In this document: positions 32,401 to 44,183 of the stretch, one piece after another | Position numbering within the stretch: position 1 is the first letter of the stretch | How the letters are laid out: the number at the start of each line of letters is the position of its first letter | Origin: Niebla homalea | Lineage: Eukaryota > Ascomycota > Lecanoromycetes > Lecanorales > Ramalinaceae | Reading direction: 5' to 3' | NCBI GenBank assembly: GCA_019925105.1 | Contig: JAHGAU010000003.1 | Span: 434,001 to 498,000 of the forward strand | DNA length: 64,000 bases | Program-made: the position numbers and the translations under genes | The notes under the pieces: model-generated | Told to the model about the DNA's origin: nothing | The model's input: the letters and a program-made list of their open reading frames with translations, nothing else | Databases searched by the model: none

Positions 32401-33177
32401 GACTGACTTGACGTGAGCACGTGGCTACACCTGTAATAATGAAAGAAAGGTCCCTGTTACTCACCAAGTCAATCTACACCGAGAGGAGCGGAGCTTTGCT
32501 ACCGCATAGTTCGAGCTGTATCCAGAGGAATGCTCTACTTCAGGATAATCAGCAACGGCGGAATTCGTAGATCTCTGAAGTGGCATCAAATGCGGTACAA
32601 TCATGGGAGACTCCGAAAGTAGACCTCCTTTCAAGACCCACCAACCCTCCAGCCCAGGCGGGAATTCGGGCTGGTCGGCGGGAGTTCCCGCGATCCGCCC
32701 AGAATTTTGCAGGAGATAGAGATTAATCTGTTATTCTGGCCACTATTGCAGTCGAGTTTAAACTTGAGTAACATCTCTGTCAAAAAAATTCCTGAGATAT
32801 TTTTTGATTGTTGATGTAGGGAAGTGCCGGTAAAAATGGCCATGATCTTCCGCGGGAATCAATTCTGACACCCCCTAGTGGGCGAAAATTGTTGAACATT
32901 CCTCTCCGCGGAGTCACCGAGTTTGATCTGTAGATCTCCCAGCTTTGTTTCTGGCCAGCCATAGGCTGCCTTTGGAAAATATGACCCACAATCCAAGATA
33001 GTTCTAAGGACACGAGGAAGAGCGATCTCATTCGTCACCAGCGGTGAGGGAGCAGGCTTAGCCGAGCGATGACTTCTCGCTGCTCCGCGTGAGGCTAGAT
33101 GTGGTTCAGAGCGTTCCCTCATGTTTATTATGCCCGGTTGATCTTCAGCTTCAGCGATCTCATACCGCGTATCCGAA
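32401..33177. other. Intergenic region
   Basis: Overlapping minus-strand frames at 32780-33031 and 32859-33284 lack recognisable motifs. I treat it as non-coding: the GTPase 3' UTR and the promoter of the next gene. Confidence 0.4.
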
Positions 33178-34901
33178 ATGTCGAGTACTTCAGGTTTTGG
33201 GAGGCAACGTCTCAATTTGCATGGACCCGATGACCGTGGTTCCCACCATGGGCCAGGCTTCAACCCCGGGCAGCATCCGTCCAATGACGCCCGCTCATAT
33301 CATGAAATGAGACCTTCACCATCAGATCAACAGGGCCAAGACGCGGGCTATTCCCAGATCCACGATGTGGGACCTTACGCTCAAAGGTGGCCAAGCATAA
33401 CGGGCCCCGAAGACGGTACAGATCCAGTACTTTCGACCGATCATTCCAGGTGTAGCGACCATGGGCAGCGTGCAGCCGCTGTGGGGTTGGCTGGTACCTC
33501 CAGAGATAGAAAAGGTGGGTACAACGGCTGGGGCGGACCCAATGAAGGTATGAATAAGACAGTAGCGAGTTCGAACCATCGCTGATGCAACGACAAGAGG
33601 CTCGTTCTCGGCGTGGGGATGTCAATGGTCGTAAAGGAGCGGGTGCTCAATCTGCTTCGAAGTTCTCCTGGCGAGCCAGCATAAAAAAACAAATTCAAGG
33701 ATTGGGCGAAAACTATGATGATGAACCCAAGCCATCAAACGAGCGCGAAGTGGGCACCGAGGCACATATCCGGGACCTGCAACAGCAAATTCGCTCTCTC
33801 ATCCGACAGGAAGACGTCCACACGAGAACAATAACAGACCTCCGAAACGATCTCAAAGTCGAGACTCAGAATACCAAGATCATCAAGGAATCGGCCAACA
33901 AGATGGCATACGCGATGGAAAGTAAAGACCTCTACGTTGGTCGACAAGATAGCGATGACGCCGTGTACTCTCGTTTTCAAACACTCATTGGGCAGATAAA
34001 GACGTGGTCGGTCCCCTTTGCACAAGATCGTCCACCATCCCACATTGAAATTGCAGCAGGAGCGATTGCAGAATTTCGGAAGGTAGCCCCTGCAGTGACG
34101 GACTTCCCTCGCTTTCTACAGACTCCAAAGAACATGCGTCTCTTCGTCCGCGGTTATGTTGGCTTTATCATGGCAAAAAAGCTCTTTCGCACCCTCCCAA
34201 CCGGAACTCATCTTGGATCTGAGGGAGAGGATATTTGGATGGATAGCAAGCTCGCCCATGCCGTGTTTCGGATCGAAAACAGGCTCTTCCATGCAGGTAA
34301 GCCGATCATTTTCTGGGTAGGTCCCGTGCTGATAATAGCCACCCAAGACGGAAAAGCAATTTCCTCCCGGGAGCTTCATGACTGGAGAGCTTTGAGCACG
34401 ACTTTGATGTCCAAACTGAACGACGCGTCAAGTAAAACAGGCAAAGGGATGGAGGCGTGCGTCACGGATTGTAGCGACCAGATCATGGGTGTCGTTGGAA
34501 ATTGGGTCCCTACCGAAAACAGAAGGAAGCTAGAAGACGATCTCTTACAGGTGCTCCTTCAGGCGGTAAAGCTTTCACAAACCCTGCGTTGTCAAAGAGC
34601 ATACTGGTCAGTTCGTCATCCGGGTGATGCTTTTCGTCAAGGAACTCAGTCTGGACTGCCCGATGGCCTGGTCTTCTTCGACAAGGCCACGATGGATGAT
34701 GAGCATGGGGACGAGGATAGTAACGAGGAAGGCGCTCACGCTCAATACAGAAAGCCCGTTGAAATTTTTATAACACCAGGCCTTTTCAAGAGTGGAAATT
34801 CGGATGGTGAGCAGTTTGATATTGAAACATGTGTTGAGCGCTCCGAGGTCAAATGTCGTCCACTGTCAATCGGACTCGGTAGCGTACCCTTGAACAGGTA
34901 G
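33178..34901 (+). CDS. Coiled-coil protein of unknown function with conserved C-terminal domain
   Basis: Two open frames meet at a TGATG overlap (33583-33587). A 50-nt intron at 33548-33597 (GTATGA donor, GCTGAT branch, ACAAG acceptor) joins them in frame, giving 557 residues. Residues 1-150 are Gly/Ser/Pro-rich and probably disordered. A helix follows (HIRDLQQQIRSLIRQEDVHT; DLRNDLKVETQNTKI). The remaining ~300 residues look globular (GQIKTWSVPFAQDRPPSHIE; LFVRGYVGFIMAKKLF; WVPTENRRKLEDDLLQVLL). I do not recognise the family, though the coiled coil plus IKTWS block has the look of a conserved fungal protein of unknown function. Confidence 0.7.
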
Positions 34902-35774
34902 GAAGGTTCCTCACGACATCCATTTCGTTATCTAGTATATCGGAGGATAAAATTTAAGCATCCACTACTATAAGGCTGGTACGGTTCTGTCACGTTCATC
35001 GGAAGCCCGTGTAAGAAATTACGTGTCAGGTGCTCGTGGCCGTGTGGTGTTATTGGCTCTTGATGCCGTTGTAGCAGGCTCACTTCTTGAGGAATTCATG
35101 GTCAATATTGGCCCTGCATATCCTCTTTTTGCTCTTGTCACTGCCACGTGACACCTCGCTGCACCTCCCACTCGGACTGTACCTCCCGCCAGTGTTGGAG
35201 TGTCTGGATCATTTCATGCATCCATCAAGCGCGAGACAACAACGACTGCTTTGTTGCTTTTGTGACCGTAGCTGAAAGAAAGACAATGGCTACTGGGACC
35301 GAATATTGTGATATACAATACCATAGCGTCTCCTGATACATGAGTAATGGTGATGTGATCTATCGCAAGCCCTAAGGTGTATTGCTGGCGATGTTATATC
35401 ACTGATGCTGCCGAGCCGTGGAGCCAAGCCATTAACAAGTGCAAGTATCCACGTGATCCCAATAACATCCTTCTTAAAGACTTCATCACTCTCACCTCGA
35501 CTTCGTTGTTGAGCAAGGTCCATTTAGGCTTCGTGCCCCTGTCGATAGATGAGTTACCTCAACAGAGCCAGTCTAAGGCCGAGAGGCTGGTACGTGGCTC
35601 GGTCTCTCGCGATTTCCTACATTATTTTGGTCTCCTTTGTTGTGGAGCACTATGATGAGCTGGGTTCAGAGGCTGCAGTACTTTGTACTGATTGGTGATC
35701 TCTACGAGACCAAAAGGTGGTTATGAGAATTGGTGCAGTAATCAACTGTCACGTCTCAGTCGTAGAGATTGGCC

Positions 35775-36370
35775 ATTCATGAATGAGGTGGCTCATTCAT
35801 GAATCAGCGAGCTATTCATAAACCACGTATATATGCATCTCATTCATGAATACGACGTGTTATATACAGCGCTTATGCATCTCCTGATCTAGCTCGTTGC
35901 CGCTTTGGGAGGAGCAGAGATCTCCCACTGCAAAGTGGAGCCTGCTGGAGCTCCACCGCTCCTGCCCATACCCTCGTCGCTACCCTCACCCTTACCCTCA
36001 TCGCCAACCTCACCCTTACCCTCATCGCCAACCTCACCCTTACCCTCATCGCCAACCTCGTCAACTACGTAATCCTTGCACCACTTTACTTTCAGCTCAA
36101 CCTGTACCCTTACTATCCCCTTCACTTATTTTAACGTGGTACTGCGAGTGTGAAGTAACGGTAAGGCTGGCGACGAGGGTGCGAGGGTGATGATTTGGCT
36201 GTGTAGGGTAGCGACGGCGGCGAGGTCCTGTAAGGCTGGCTCATGCAACACTCAAAAGCCGCGACGTGGTATTTACGAATGTAATCGTGTATAGCTCTAT
36301 GGAACAGACAGCTCATTCATGAAATGAGCATGCGTGATCTATTGATGAACTATGGCGCGTTCATGGAATC
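35775..36370. repeat. Palindrome-rich element with ATTCATGAAT repeats
   Basis: The perfect 10-bp palindrome ATTCATGAAT occurs at 35775, 35795 and 35842, with broken copies near 35814, 36314 and 36356. CTCATTCATGAA appears at both ends of the ~600-bp stretch, and because the motif is palindromic the ends can be read as inverted repeats. It might be a MITE-like non-autonomous element or a protein-binding array. No target-site duplication was identified. Confidence 0.4.
35983..36060. repeat. 24-bp tandem repeat, about three copies
   Basis: The unit ACCTCACCCTTACCCTCATC + GCCA is repeated nearly perfectly three times, followed by a partial copy. It lies inside the palindrome-rich stretch. It keeps a reading frame because 24 is divisible by 3, but there is no gene around it. 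Confidence 0.85.
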
Positions 36371-37185
36371 CAATATCTTTTATGACTAAGACGTGCCAAT
36401 TGCAAAGGCATAGGGCGTAGCTTGAGCGTTTCGGGAAGGGGGAGAGGGGTTGGGCATCTTCACAGTTGGTGGTATGAGTGCCCTATCCCCTGTGTAGCCG
36501 CCACGTCTGCTTGGCAGTCAGCGGGCCTTATACTGCTTTTGACCAGGCAGAAGCGGCCACATCGAAGTGCAGCAAATGGTGTTTGCAAAATTTGAAAATC
36601 TTTGGCGGGTCGGCTGGACAGACTCACTGATATGCTCTTCTCATGGGTGAATGAGCTGCTGCTGCCCCACATGGCTCGCAACGTGTCGGACTGCGTTTGG
36701 AGTTCTCTGCAGTCAACAGGATGGGAGGCTGTATTCTCACGGGGTAGATCTGGCATTTTAACCTGGAAACACATAATGCTTGATGCCATATAAACAAAGC
36801 TGGACGCGGGACAGAGGTATGATTGGCAGAGCGTCATGTAGAGCAACTTCAGGCATGCGCTGATGCGTTTTTATATGCCAGAGATTCTGGAAAGCATTCT
36901 CAAGGAAGTCGGAAAGCCATGGGGAGAAACCAAGTTCACAGCTTGCAGATGAAAGGCTTAGAGACCGCTGTACCAGAGCCCCGTTTGCCAGCGCTGCTGT
37001 TCAGGAGTGTTCCTCCGTGGATAGGTGCAGAGTGTGCTCTTGAGAGGCCAGAAACGTTCTAGAGCATGAGAGGAGAATGTCATTAACTCAGTCCAGCATC
37101 CGACATGCCTACCTCACCTCGGCTCCCGGTTAAGTCTCGCAGACAAGCATCTCTGTGCATCCGGCCTGCCTTAATTACGAAGTGC

Positions 37186-38103
37186 TCACTTTTTCCCCGA
37201 CCGATGTCGCACCCGTCCCCAAAATCCCTCACAATCAGGACAGTTACAGATTTTAGACTTCTCGAGTACCTTCTCCAAGTCGGACTTGAAATCCTCAGTC
37301 TTCTTCCGATTCATCAGCGATTGCTTCTTTTCCTTGCTGAGAGGGTTTCGTCCGCTTCCATCCCCGTTCCCTTTCTTCCCAACGTCACCATCACCATCAC
37401 CGTCATCACCGTCATCACCATCATCACCATCATCACTCTGATACCAAGGACATTCAGCATTGTCCAAATGCTCATCACTCGTCTTCACCATCTCCTCGAT
37501 ATTCTTCAACCAGCCCTCCAGCAAGGCCTTAACCTCATCATTCCACCCATCCTGCCCTTTCCTCATCATCTCCTTCATCCTCTCCAAGAACTTCTGACTC
37601 TCCTCCCCCCAGCGCTTACAACTCTCAAAACTCTCCTTGCCCACATCCTCACACGCATCCTTGCGATCCTGCACCCTCTCCACCCGGTCCCACAACGCAG
37701 TCGCCCGATCCCGCACGCAGAGGCCCTGCCGATCCATCTCCACCTGCTGACTCGCCGCGCGCACGAACTCATGCAGCATGGTACCGTAGCGCAGCAGATC
37801 GACCTCGTCGATCTCGGCCTCGCGTTCCTGGGCGCGCAGCTCCTGGCTGCGAGACAGGAGGCGGTGGGCGAGGGTCTTGACGTAGCTGCAGTGCTTCTGG
37901 TAGTCCCGGGCACGCTCCTGGAGGGAAGTTTGGTAGCGGGCGATGCGCGTCTTCAAGCGCAGCTCGAGTTTGTCGGCGGTGTAGTATTCGTGCTCGGCGC
38001 GTGTGCAGTCGGACATGGTGGCCTGGTAGGAGTTGATGGCGGAGCAGTATTCTGCGTTCAAGTTTTTGTAGGCATCCGATTTGGGGTTTACGGTGGGAGC
38101 CAT
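37186..38103 (-). CDS. Coiled-coil protein with terminal CxxC (possible family member 3)
   Basis: Single exon, 305 residues. A long charged helix (~10-215; SRSQELRAQEREAEIDEVDL) has scattered cysteines. An Asp/Gly run from a GAT-type microsatellite follows (bases 37383-37437), then a Lys-rich segment, and ICNCPDCEGFWGR near the end. CPxC followed by Trp-Gly within about five residues recalls the ends of the proteins at 23251 (CPSCLYERWSG) and 25890 (CTYCLRRKWQG), so it may belong to the same family with an expanded hinge; that is weaker than the link between the other two. No signal peptide or membrane segment. Confidence 0.65.
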   Translation of the reverse strand: MAPTVNPKSDAYKNLNAEYCSAINSYQATMSDCTRAEHEYYTADKLELRLKTRIARYQTSLQERARDYQKHCSYVKTLAHRLLSRSQELRAQEREAEIDEVDLLRYGTMLHEFVRAASQQVEMDRQGLCVRDRATALWDRVERVQDRKDACEDVGKESFESCKRWGEESQKFLERMKEMMRKGQDGWNDEVKALLEGWLKNIEEMVKTSDEHLDNAECPWYQSDDGDDGDDGDDGDGDGDVGKKGNGDGSGRNPLSKEKKQSLMNRKKTEDFKSDLEKVLEKSKICNCPDCEGFWGRVRHRSGKK

Positions 38104-38562
38104 GATGGGGGTTTTGATGAGAGAAGTGAGTGGAGAGTGGGGTTGCTGATGAAATGGGTTTCGTGCGCGGTGTCAAGAAAGGTGTGACAGTTGGTTCTCG
38201 AAAATTGAATGACAAGCAGTGTTTCATAAGATAAGTATGGTGCGATAGTGATGTGTTAATGTGAATAAAAGGTCAGATGGTTGGCAATCAGGCGTTATTT
38301 TGTTCGAATCTTTGTGTCAGAAATGTGTGTCATCGTAATGTTGCGGTGATGTAAAATGCGGTGAACGGCGACGCGCATCATGACACGATCAAACAATCAA
38401 AGAAATGCTTGCGCAAGGCTACTTACAGGCTGTTGCGGACAGAAGTGCAAAATCGAAGGTGAGAAACGGAGAAAGGCTGTAAATTTACGGAATAAGCGGG
38501 TTTAAAAATAAGAATAGAATAAAAATAAAACATAATAGAAAAATACGCGCCCTGATCTGATT
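38104..38562. other. Intergenic region
   Basis: It holds the promoter of the 37186-38103 gene and the 3' UTR of the CLPTM1-like gene. An A-rich run lies near 38500-38545. No gene is seen. Confidence 0.4.
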
Positions 38563-40658
38563 TCACTTCCTCTTCTTCGTGGAGCCAGACGCCTTCTGCT
38601 GCAGCCCTGTCGCCTGCTTTGCCTCCTTGATCTCAACATCACCTTTCGCATCTGCCTCTGGAGGAGCAGTCAACGGCTTATTGGCCGCCTTTTCCTCAAG
38701 CTCTTCCTCGTCACCTCCTTGTCCGAATTCGTTGACGCGCGAATGATCAACTTTGTATGCATACGACTGGTAAATGTATACAAAAAAGATGACATCGTCG
38801 CGCAATGTTGCAAGTCGGTGCAGAGTCGGCATCTTGATCGTAAAGGCAAAAAGGTCGTCGATAAAGGTATTCAAGAACTTGTAAGTCATCGCTCGGGCTG
38901 GCATGTGGGCAACGCTCTATCACAAAGGAATTAGTACCAAGAATAGTAGGTACTACTCAAAGACACCACTCACCTGAAGCCGGTAGTTTATGTAAAGGCT
39001 AGGGACCAACATGAGAAAGCCATACGCGTAGACACTGCCAACAAGGGTAGTGATGACGAAGCTGTACCAACTCTTGTGGCTATCGTATATCAGGCTGTAC
39101 GCAGCATAGGCGCCCAGCAGAGGGATTGCGCCAAGGTACATGTAGCGGAATGCGATTTCGTCGTACTCTTTGGTCTTCTCCTCGGTCTCAGATAACTTGT
39201 GCTTATCTTCAAAAGCGATTGTGTAGGGAAGCAATGACCCTTCCTCGGTAGGCCGGAGACGAACATCTACAGTCTTGGTGATCTTCCAGGCTTCCAAAAG
39301 TATGCCCATGCCTTGACCTAGGAGAATCATCCAGGAGGTACCATCGCTGTTGTCCATGAGATAGAGGAAGATGACCGTCTGCATGAAGACGTTCGCAAGG
39401 ATGGTGCGCACCGACGTTCCAACGTTGTCTTTCTTGTGCCGCCAATGCGAGATGTCACTCTTGAAGGCTAGGGCTTCAAAGATCATATGCAACACCGTGA
39501 CAATCGCTGTGGTCGAAAGTAAGTAGATATTGGTATCAATCAGCACGCGCTTGAACTCCTCAAACTCGCTGCCATCTCCAGCGGCTGGCATAGGTCCACC
39601 ACTGGCAGCTTGCTTTTGATTCTGCTTCATACCTTCGTCAATACTAGCGTAGATGGCCATCTTCCAATTCCGCATCGTGTTGAGCGTGATGTGCAGCGGC
39701 ACCTCCTTCACGGTAGTATTCAGCTCCGTCATGTGGTCCCTCAGTTGCCAGAATGTGTTTGCGAATAAGACCGGATAGTACCAGCCATTCTGCCCTGACA
39801 GATCTCTTGCACCTGTAGTCTCGAGCTGGACATGTTGCCGAACGGCGGGATGCATTTGGACATAGCTCTGCGTGCCAGAGTCTGGTATGAAGGATATCGT
39901 GAAATTGGGGTGATAGTAGGAGCTGAAAGTGGGTCCTGCGGGCTCTGGATCTTCAGCCTCCGTCGCATTTTCTGCGCCTCCACCGGAGAGAAGATTCTTC
40001 TTTTTAGCAACCTTTTTCTTGGGTAGTACCTGGTTGAGAGGCCGAACGAAATGATATGCAGTTGCAGGATTGAAGACCTTTGACGCCGGGTCCAACGTTT
40101 GCCCATGAAGGCCGACAAAAAAGTGCAGCCACCAAGTCCCGTTATGTTGCACCGTACTGGGCACCCTGATGACAGTATTGACCTCACGGCTTTCACTAGA
40201 ATCATCCATCTTGAAGCTATCCTCCTGCATGATCAACGAGCCAGAACTTTCAATGTCGAAAGACGGCATCAGGACGGATGGGTAGGCGTATATCCGCAGA
40301 TCGAGACTGCTGTTGGCTGGCCATATTGGAGCAATGATCTGAGGTGTGGGATTGTAATGTTCGATGCCTGTGGTTGGACGATCGTGCCATGCTGGGACGG
40401 TCTTTGGGACTATGACGGATGCAGCTTCTCCTCCTTGCTGAGCCTGCTTGTCGCCACCTTTTCCTCCAAAGAATTGAGTGACGAAGAATTGGACAGCGAA
40501 GAAAATGGCGACGGTTTGGACCAGGGTCTGGATCTTGTACTGGATGTACTGTCAGCTTTAAAGTCAAGCATCATGGAGGGAAGTCGGAATGACGGGGATC
40601 TTACAGAAAGGCCATTCTGCTCCTCTCCACCCTGAGCGCGAGCGGCCTCAGCAGGCAT
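38563..40658 (-). CDS. CLPTM1-family multi-pass ER membrane protein
   Basis: Three exons (40658-40605, 40548-38974, 38916-38563) join in frame to 660 residues. A membrane segment near residues 25-50 (TLVQTVAIFFAVQFFVTQFF) is followed by a large lumenal region with WWLHFFVGLHG, YYHPNFTISFI and PLHITLN, then several C-terminal membrane helices (NIYLLSTTAIVTVLHMIFEAL; NVFMQTVIFLYLMDNSDGTSW; AIPLLGAYAAYSLIYD). SWYSFVITTLVGSVYAYGF and MTYKFLNTFIDDLFAFTIKM are typical of the CLPTM1 family. In mammals relatives retain GABA-A receptors in the ER, and CLPTM1L is a glucosaminyl-phosphatidylinositol scramblase of GPI synthesis. The chain ends KKRK, a KKxx-type ER retrieval signal. Divergent from the LOG-type gene over 387 bp. 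Confidence 0.92.
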
Positions 40659-41045
40659 TCTGAAAGCAATGGGCAGGTTATAGCAGCCTCATCAATCCCT
40701 TGCCATCTTCTGAGACAGCTTCATGCGACTTGATGGACCGAGGGACCGACCGTCGGGGACTGGTGCTTCGCTGGCTCGCTGGTCACCGAAATCTCAGCCC
40801 TACACCTAGACCAATGATGACGCACCGGAGAACCACGGTGGAACAAATGAATTAACGAGTCACGCTGACCATTGCGTGTGTCTTGTGCACCTTTGGGGTT
40901 CGTGTTGCTGTCTCCTTGACATTATGCGATCATAATTGACACTCTTTCTCTCATTGTTCTTCTCACTCGACACAAAGCGTTACGAGCATGCGGGCAACTT
41001 AAATCTACGTCCATTCCGTTTGTCCTCACTCGTTCTCTCTCAATC

Positions 41046-41798
41046 ATGGACTCATCAGCGGACGGTGCACCACTTATTCACACACCTTCGATATCTCGCC
41101 CTCACAGCCCAGCAAATGGTGCCTCGGCTTCCGCAAAGGCCGTCGTCTGCGTCTTCTGTGGGTCCAGTCCAGGGACTTCTCCGGCACACGTAGCAGCCGC
41201 TCAGAAATTGGGAGAAGCGTTCGCGGCCCACAAAATCTCCCTCGTGTATGGGGGCGGTACGACTGGTCTCATGGGCGAAATTGCACGGACGGTCGTCGCA
41301 CTATCGGGGCCCGAGGCCGTCCATGGCATCATTCCAGATGCGCTCATCCAATTCGAACAGCAAGGTCGGCCGGGTCCAGCAGATGTGGTGAAGACGGGAG
41401 AGCCCAAGGCGGAGATTGATGAGAAGATCTATGGGCGGACTACAGTGGTGCCAGATATGCACACGAGGAAACAGTTGATGGCGAAGAAGGTCATGGAGGG
41501 AGGCCCTGGGAGCGGCTTCATTGCATTGAGTGGGGGATATGGTACCCTTGAGGAGCTGGCCGAGGTCATCACCTGGAATCAATTGGGGATTCATGGGAAG
41601 GGCGTGGTGGCTTTCAATGTGGAGGGATACTACGACGGACTCATCCAGTGGGTGAAGAGTGCTGTGACTGCCGGCTTCATTGCACCAGGCAATGCCGGTA
41701 TACTGGTTGAAGCATTGAATGCAGAGGAATGTGTGTTGGCGCTCAAGGAATACAGAGTTGCCGAGGGAAGGTTTCAGCTGGATTGGACCCAGAAATGA
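41046..41798 (+). CDS. LOG-type nucleoside-5'-monophosphate phosphoribohydrolase
   Basis: Single exon, 250 residues. VCVFCGSSPG opens the Rossmann-like fold, LVYGGGTTGLMG and GIIPDAL follow, then MHTRKQLMA and ALSGGYGTLEELAEVITWNQL. GGYGTLEE matches the PGGxGTxxE motif of the LOG/lysine-decarboxylase-like family (the usual Pro is Ser here), whose Arg and Glu catalyse release of free cytokinin from its riboside monophosphate. In fungi such enzymes may make cytokinins or act on other nucleotides. A 28-residue polar N-terminal extension precedes the domain. Convergent with the proteasome gene. Confidence 0.88.
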   Translation: MDSSADGAPLIHTPSISRPHSPANGASASAKAVVCVFCGSSPGTSPAHVAAAQKLGEAFAAHKISLVYGGGTTGLMGEIARTVVALSGPEAVHGIIPDALIQFEQQGRPGPADVVKTGEPKAEIDEKIYGRTTVVPDMHTRKQLMAKKVMEGGPGSGFIALSGGYGTLEELAEVITWNQLGIHGKGVVAFNVEGYYDGLIQWVKSAVTAGFIAPGNAGILVEALNAEECVLALKEYRVAEGRFQLDWTQK

Positions 41799-41936
41799 CA
41801 GTGTCCGTCCTCATACCGGAGCATTTGGTCGAAGCAGTATCTCGGAAAGCATAGCGAGGCGTCTTCAGATACCCCCGGAATGGCACATTGCCCACAAAGC
41901 TTTCCTCGAAAGATGCGACATGATACCCTGAGCTGT

Positions 41937-42932
41937 TCACGTATCTACCTCCATGCTTTCCCCCCCTTCTACCGCGGGCGCTGCCTCCGATGTTTCCAGC
42001 GCTGCCTCCAATAGAGGCGCTATCTCAGGCCCGTCGTAGAGCTTAAACGTCTCCACCTTTCGCTTGCCATCAGTCGCAATGCCTGTGACCCCGAGGCTTG
42101 CATTATCGACGGTCAACTCTTTATCCTGGCTCAGACTCTCCTTCAATGCCCTTAATCCATGCTTGATCAGATCGTCCCTGCTTGCGTCTGCAAATTCATC
42201 CAAATGTCTCTCCAGGTAGGTCCTCGCCATCTGACTCCTGGCGCCGATCGCGCATGCTACCATCTCGTGTGTCACACCACTTGGTTGGAATTCAAAAAGG
42301 TGTGGGCCAGTCTCGTCCTGAGTGGAATGCAGCGTCAGTATGGTTTCAAAAAAAACAGGAAAGCCCCAAGATGTCGGTAGGACTGGATGAAAGGCGGCTA
42401 AGATCTACTTACCACCCCAGCCACGAGAAGTCCCACCCCATAGGGCCGTTTCGTGTAGACCTGTGTAGATGTTTGCGCGCGGTCCCCAATCTGTTGTACT
42501 ATCCGTTCGATTGGTATTGGGCGCCCGTAGGTCATTTTTGAAGCGAGAGCCTGCCGTTTCATGAAGTTGGAAAGGACGCGGGCATCTGATGCGAGGCCCG
42601 CCAATGCTAGGCCGAAGTGCTCGTCTATGCCTATGATTTTCTTCTGGTATGATGACAATTCCTCTGCGTTTCTCTAGATAGATGTCTTCAGTCGCTAGGT
42701 TCTAAGAGAAGCAATTGAGGTATGACAAACTTTAAGGGCGACAAGGACTGTGTGTGTCTTGCTTGCAATCCCAACCACCACTGAACCTTGTTTCACAGCT
42801 TCTGACGCATATTCGACTTGGAAGATTCGGCCTTGGGGTGAGCTATATAGCTAGTGAGCTTTCCATGGAGCGAAAAGGGCATGTAGACTTTTACAATGTT
42901 ACTGCATCGTTGTCGTAATTATTTCGGAACAT
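41937..42932 (-). CDS. pre5: 20S proteasome alpha subunit Pre5 (alpha6, PSMA1-type)
   Basis: Four exons (42932-42895, 42842-42731, 42673-42413, 42317-41937) join in frame to 263 residues. [25 protein letters not shown] is shortened here to its two marks: the FSPQGR proteasome alpha signature and [31 protein letters not shown] and [13 protein letters not shown] then identify the alpha6/PSMA1 subtype. It forms part of the outer gate ring of the 20S core. The acidic C-terminal tail ([10 protein letters not shown]) is usual for the subtype. Its start faces that of Rbx1, 468 bp away. Confidence 0.95.
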
Positions 42933-43400
42933 GCTGTGCTTCGAGCTCGAACCTCAGATTCTGAGTGTCTGGACAAGTATTTGGATATGATTGGGAGCGG
43001 CGACAGGTAATTGCTATTTGCTAGTTCCTAAAGCTGTTTCGAAGCTCAAGGCAGAGAATCGACGCGCATGCCAAGACCCAGACATCGGACATCACGGCAG
43101 AACTTCGGAACCGTTGGAGCTCTATGTCTTGCTGGAATTGGTATGACAGACAGAAATGTGTCAACGGTCAAACGCCTTCTTAATTACACGAGAAAGCTTT
43201 GTTCCAACATTGCAAACCCACGTTTTCCTTTCTATTGTGCGTAATGTCCCTAAAGGGCAGCACTTCACGCAGACAAGGCTGACCAAAACAGCGTGACTCT
43301 ACCTCTTTGCTAGCTTGTGAAAAGCCTCCAAACTCGACACTCGGCATCCTCTTAGGCGCTTTTCGGTTCTGGGAGTCTTCTCTATCATATTCTCCTCAAT
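42933..43400. promoter_or_regulatory. Shared promoter region of PRE5 and RBX1
   Basis: The 468 bp lie between two divergent ATGs whose products both serve ubiquitin-dependent proteolysis. I looked for the yeast PACE element of proteasome genes (GGTGGCAAA) on both strands and did not find it. No TATA box stands out. Confidence 0.5.
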
Positions 43401-43941
<541 letters not shown>

Positions 43942-44183
43942 GAGGGTGCCTGATTCCGAGAGACATCTTAGATTTCAGATGAGGCATGGTGGGCCGAGGA
44001 TGTTCGACGGCAACCTCAGGTCACAAAGGGCGAGGTTCAGATCTGTGTTGATTATGTAGTCTTGGTGGCGCCCGGCAAGAGAGCGTGATTATGATTCCGA
44101 CGACCAACACGCAGCATTTAGATTCTTTCATGACCGAGCCAGGACCTGATGCCACAAATGCTTTCATTGTTGTGATTGCACTC

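Larger units (their letters stand above)
34902..37185. other. Gene-free stretch rich in small repeats
   Basis: 2.3 kb without a credible gene. It contains repeated ATTCATGAAT palindromes, a 24-bp tandem array and a repeated GTAAGGCTGGC (36161, 36229), listed separately. Confidence 0.5.

Noticed and set aside
32780..33284. Minus-strand frames of 83-141 codons
   Set aside because: No motif, no convincing start context, and they run into the next gene's 5' end.
35983..36060. CCCTTACCCT-like array as an internal telomere repeat
   Set aside because: The unit is 24 bp and does not contain the CCCTAA hexamer.
42933..43400. A PACE (Rpn4-type) element for the proteasome gene
   Set aside because: Neither GGTGGCAAA nor its complement is present.
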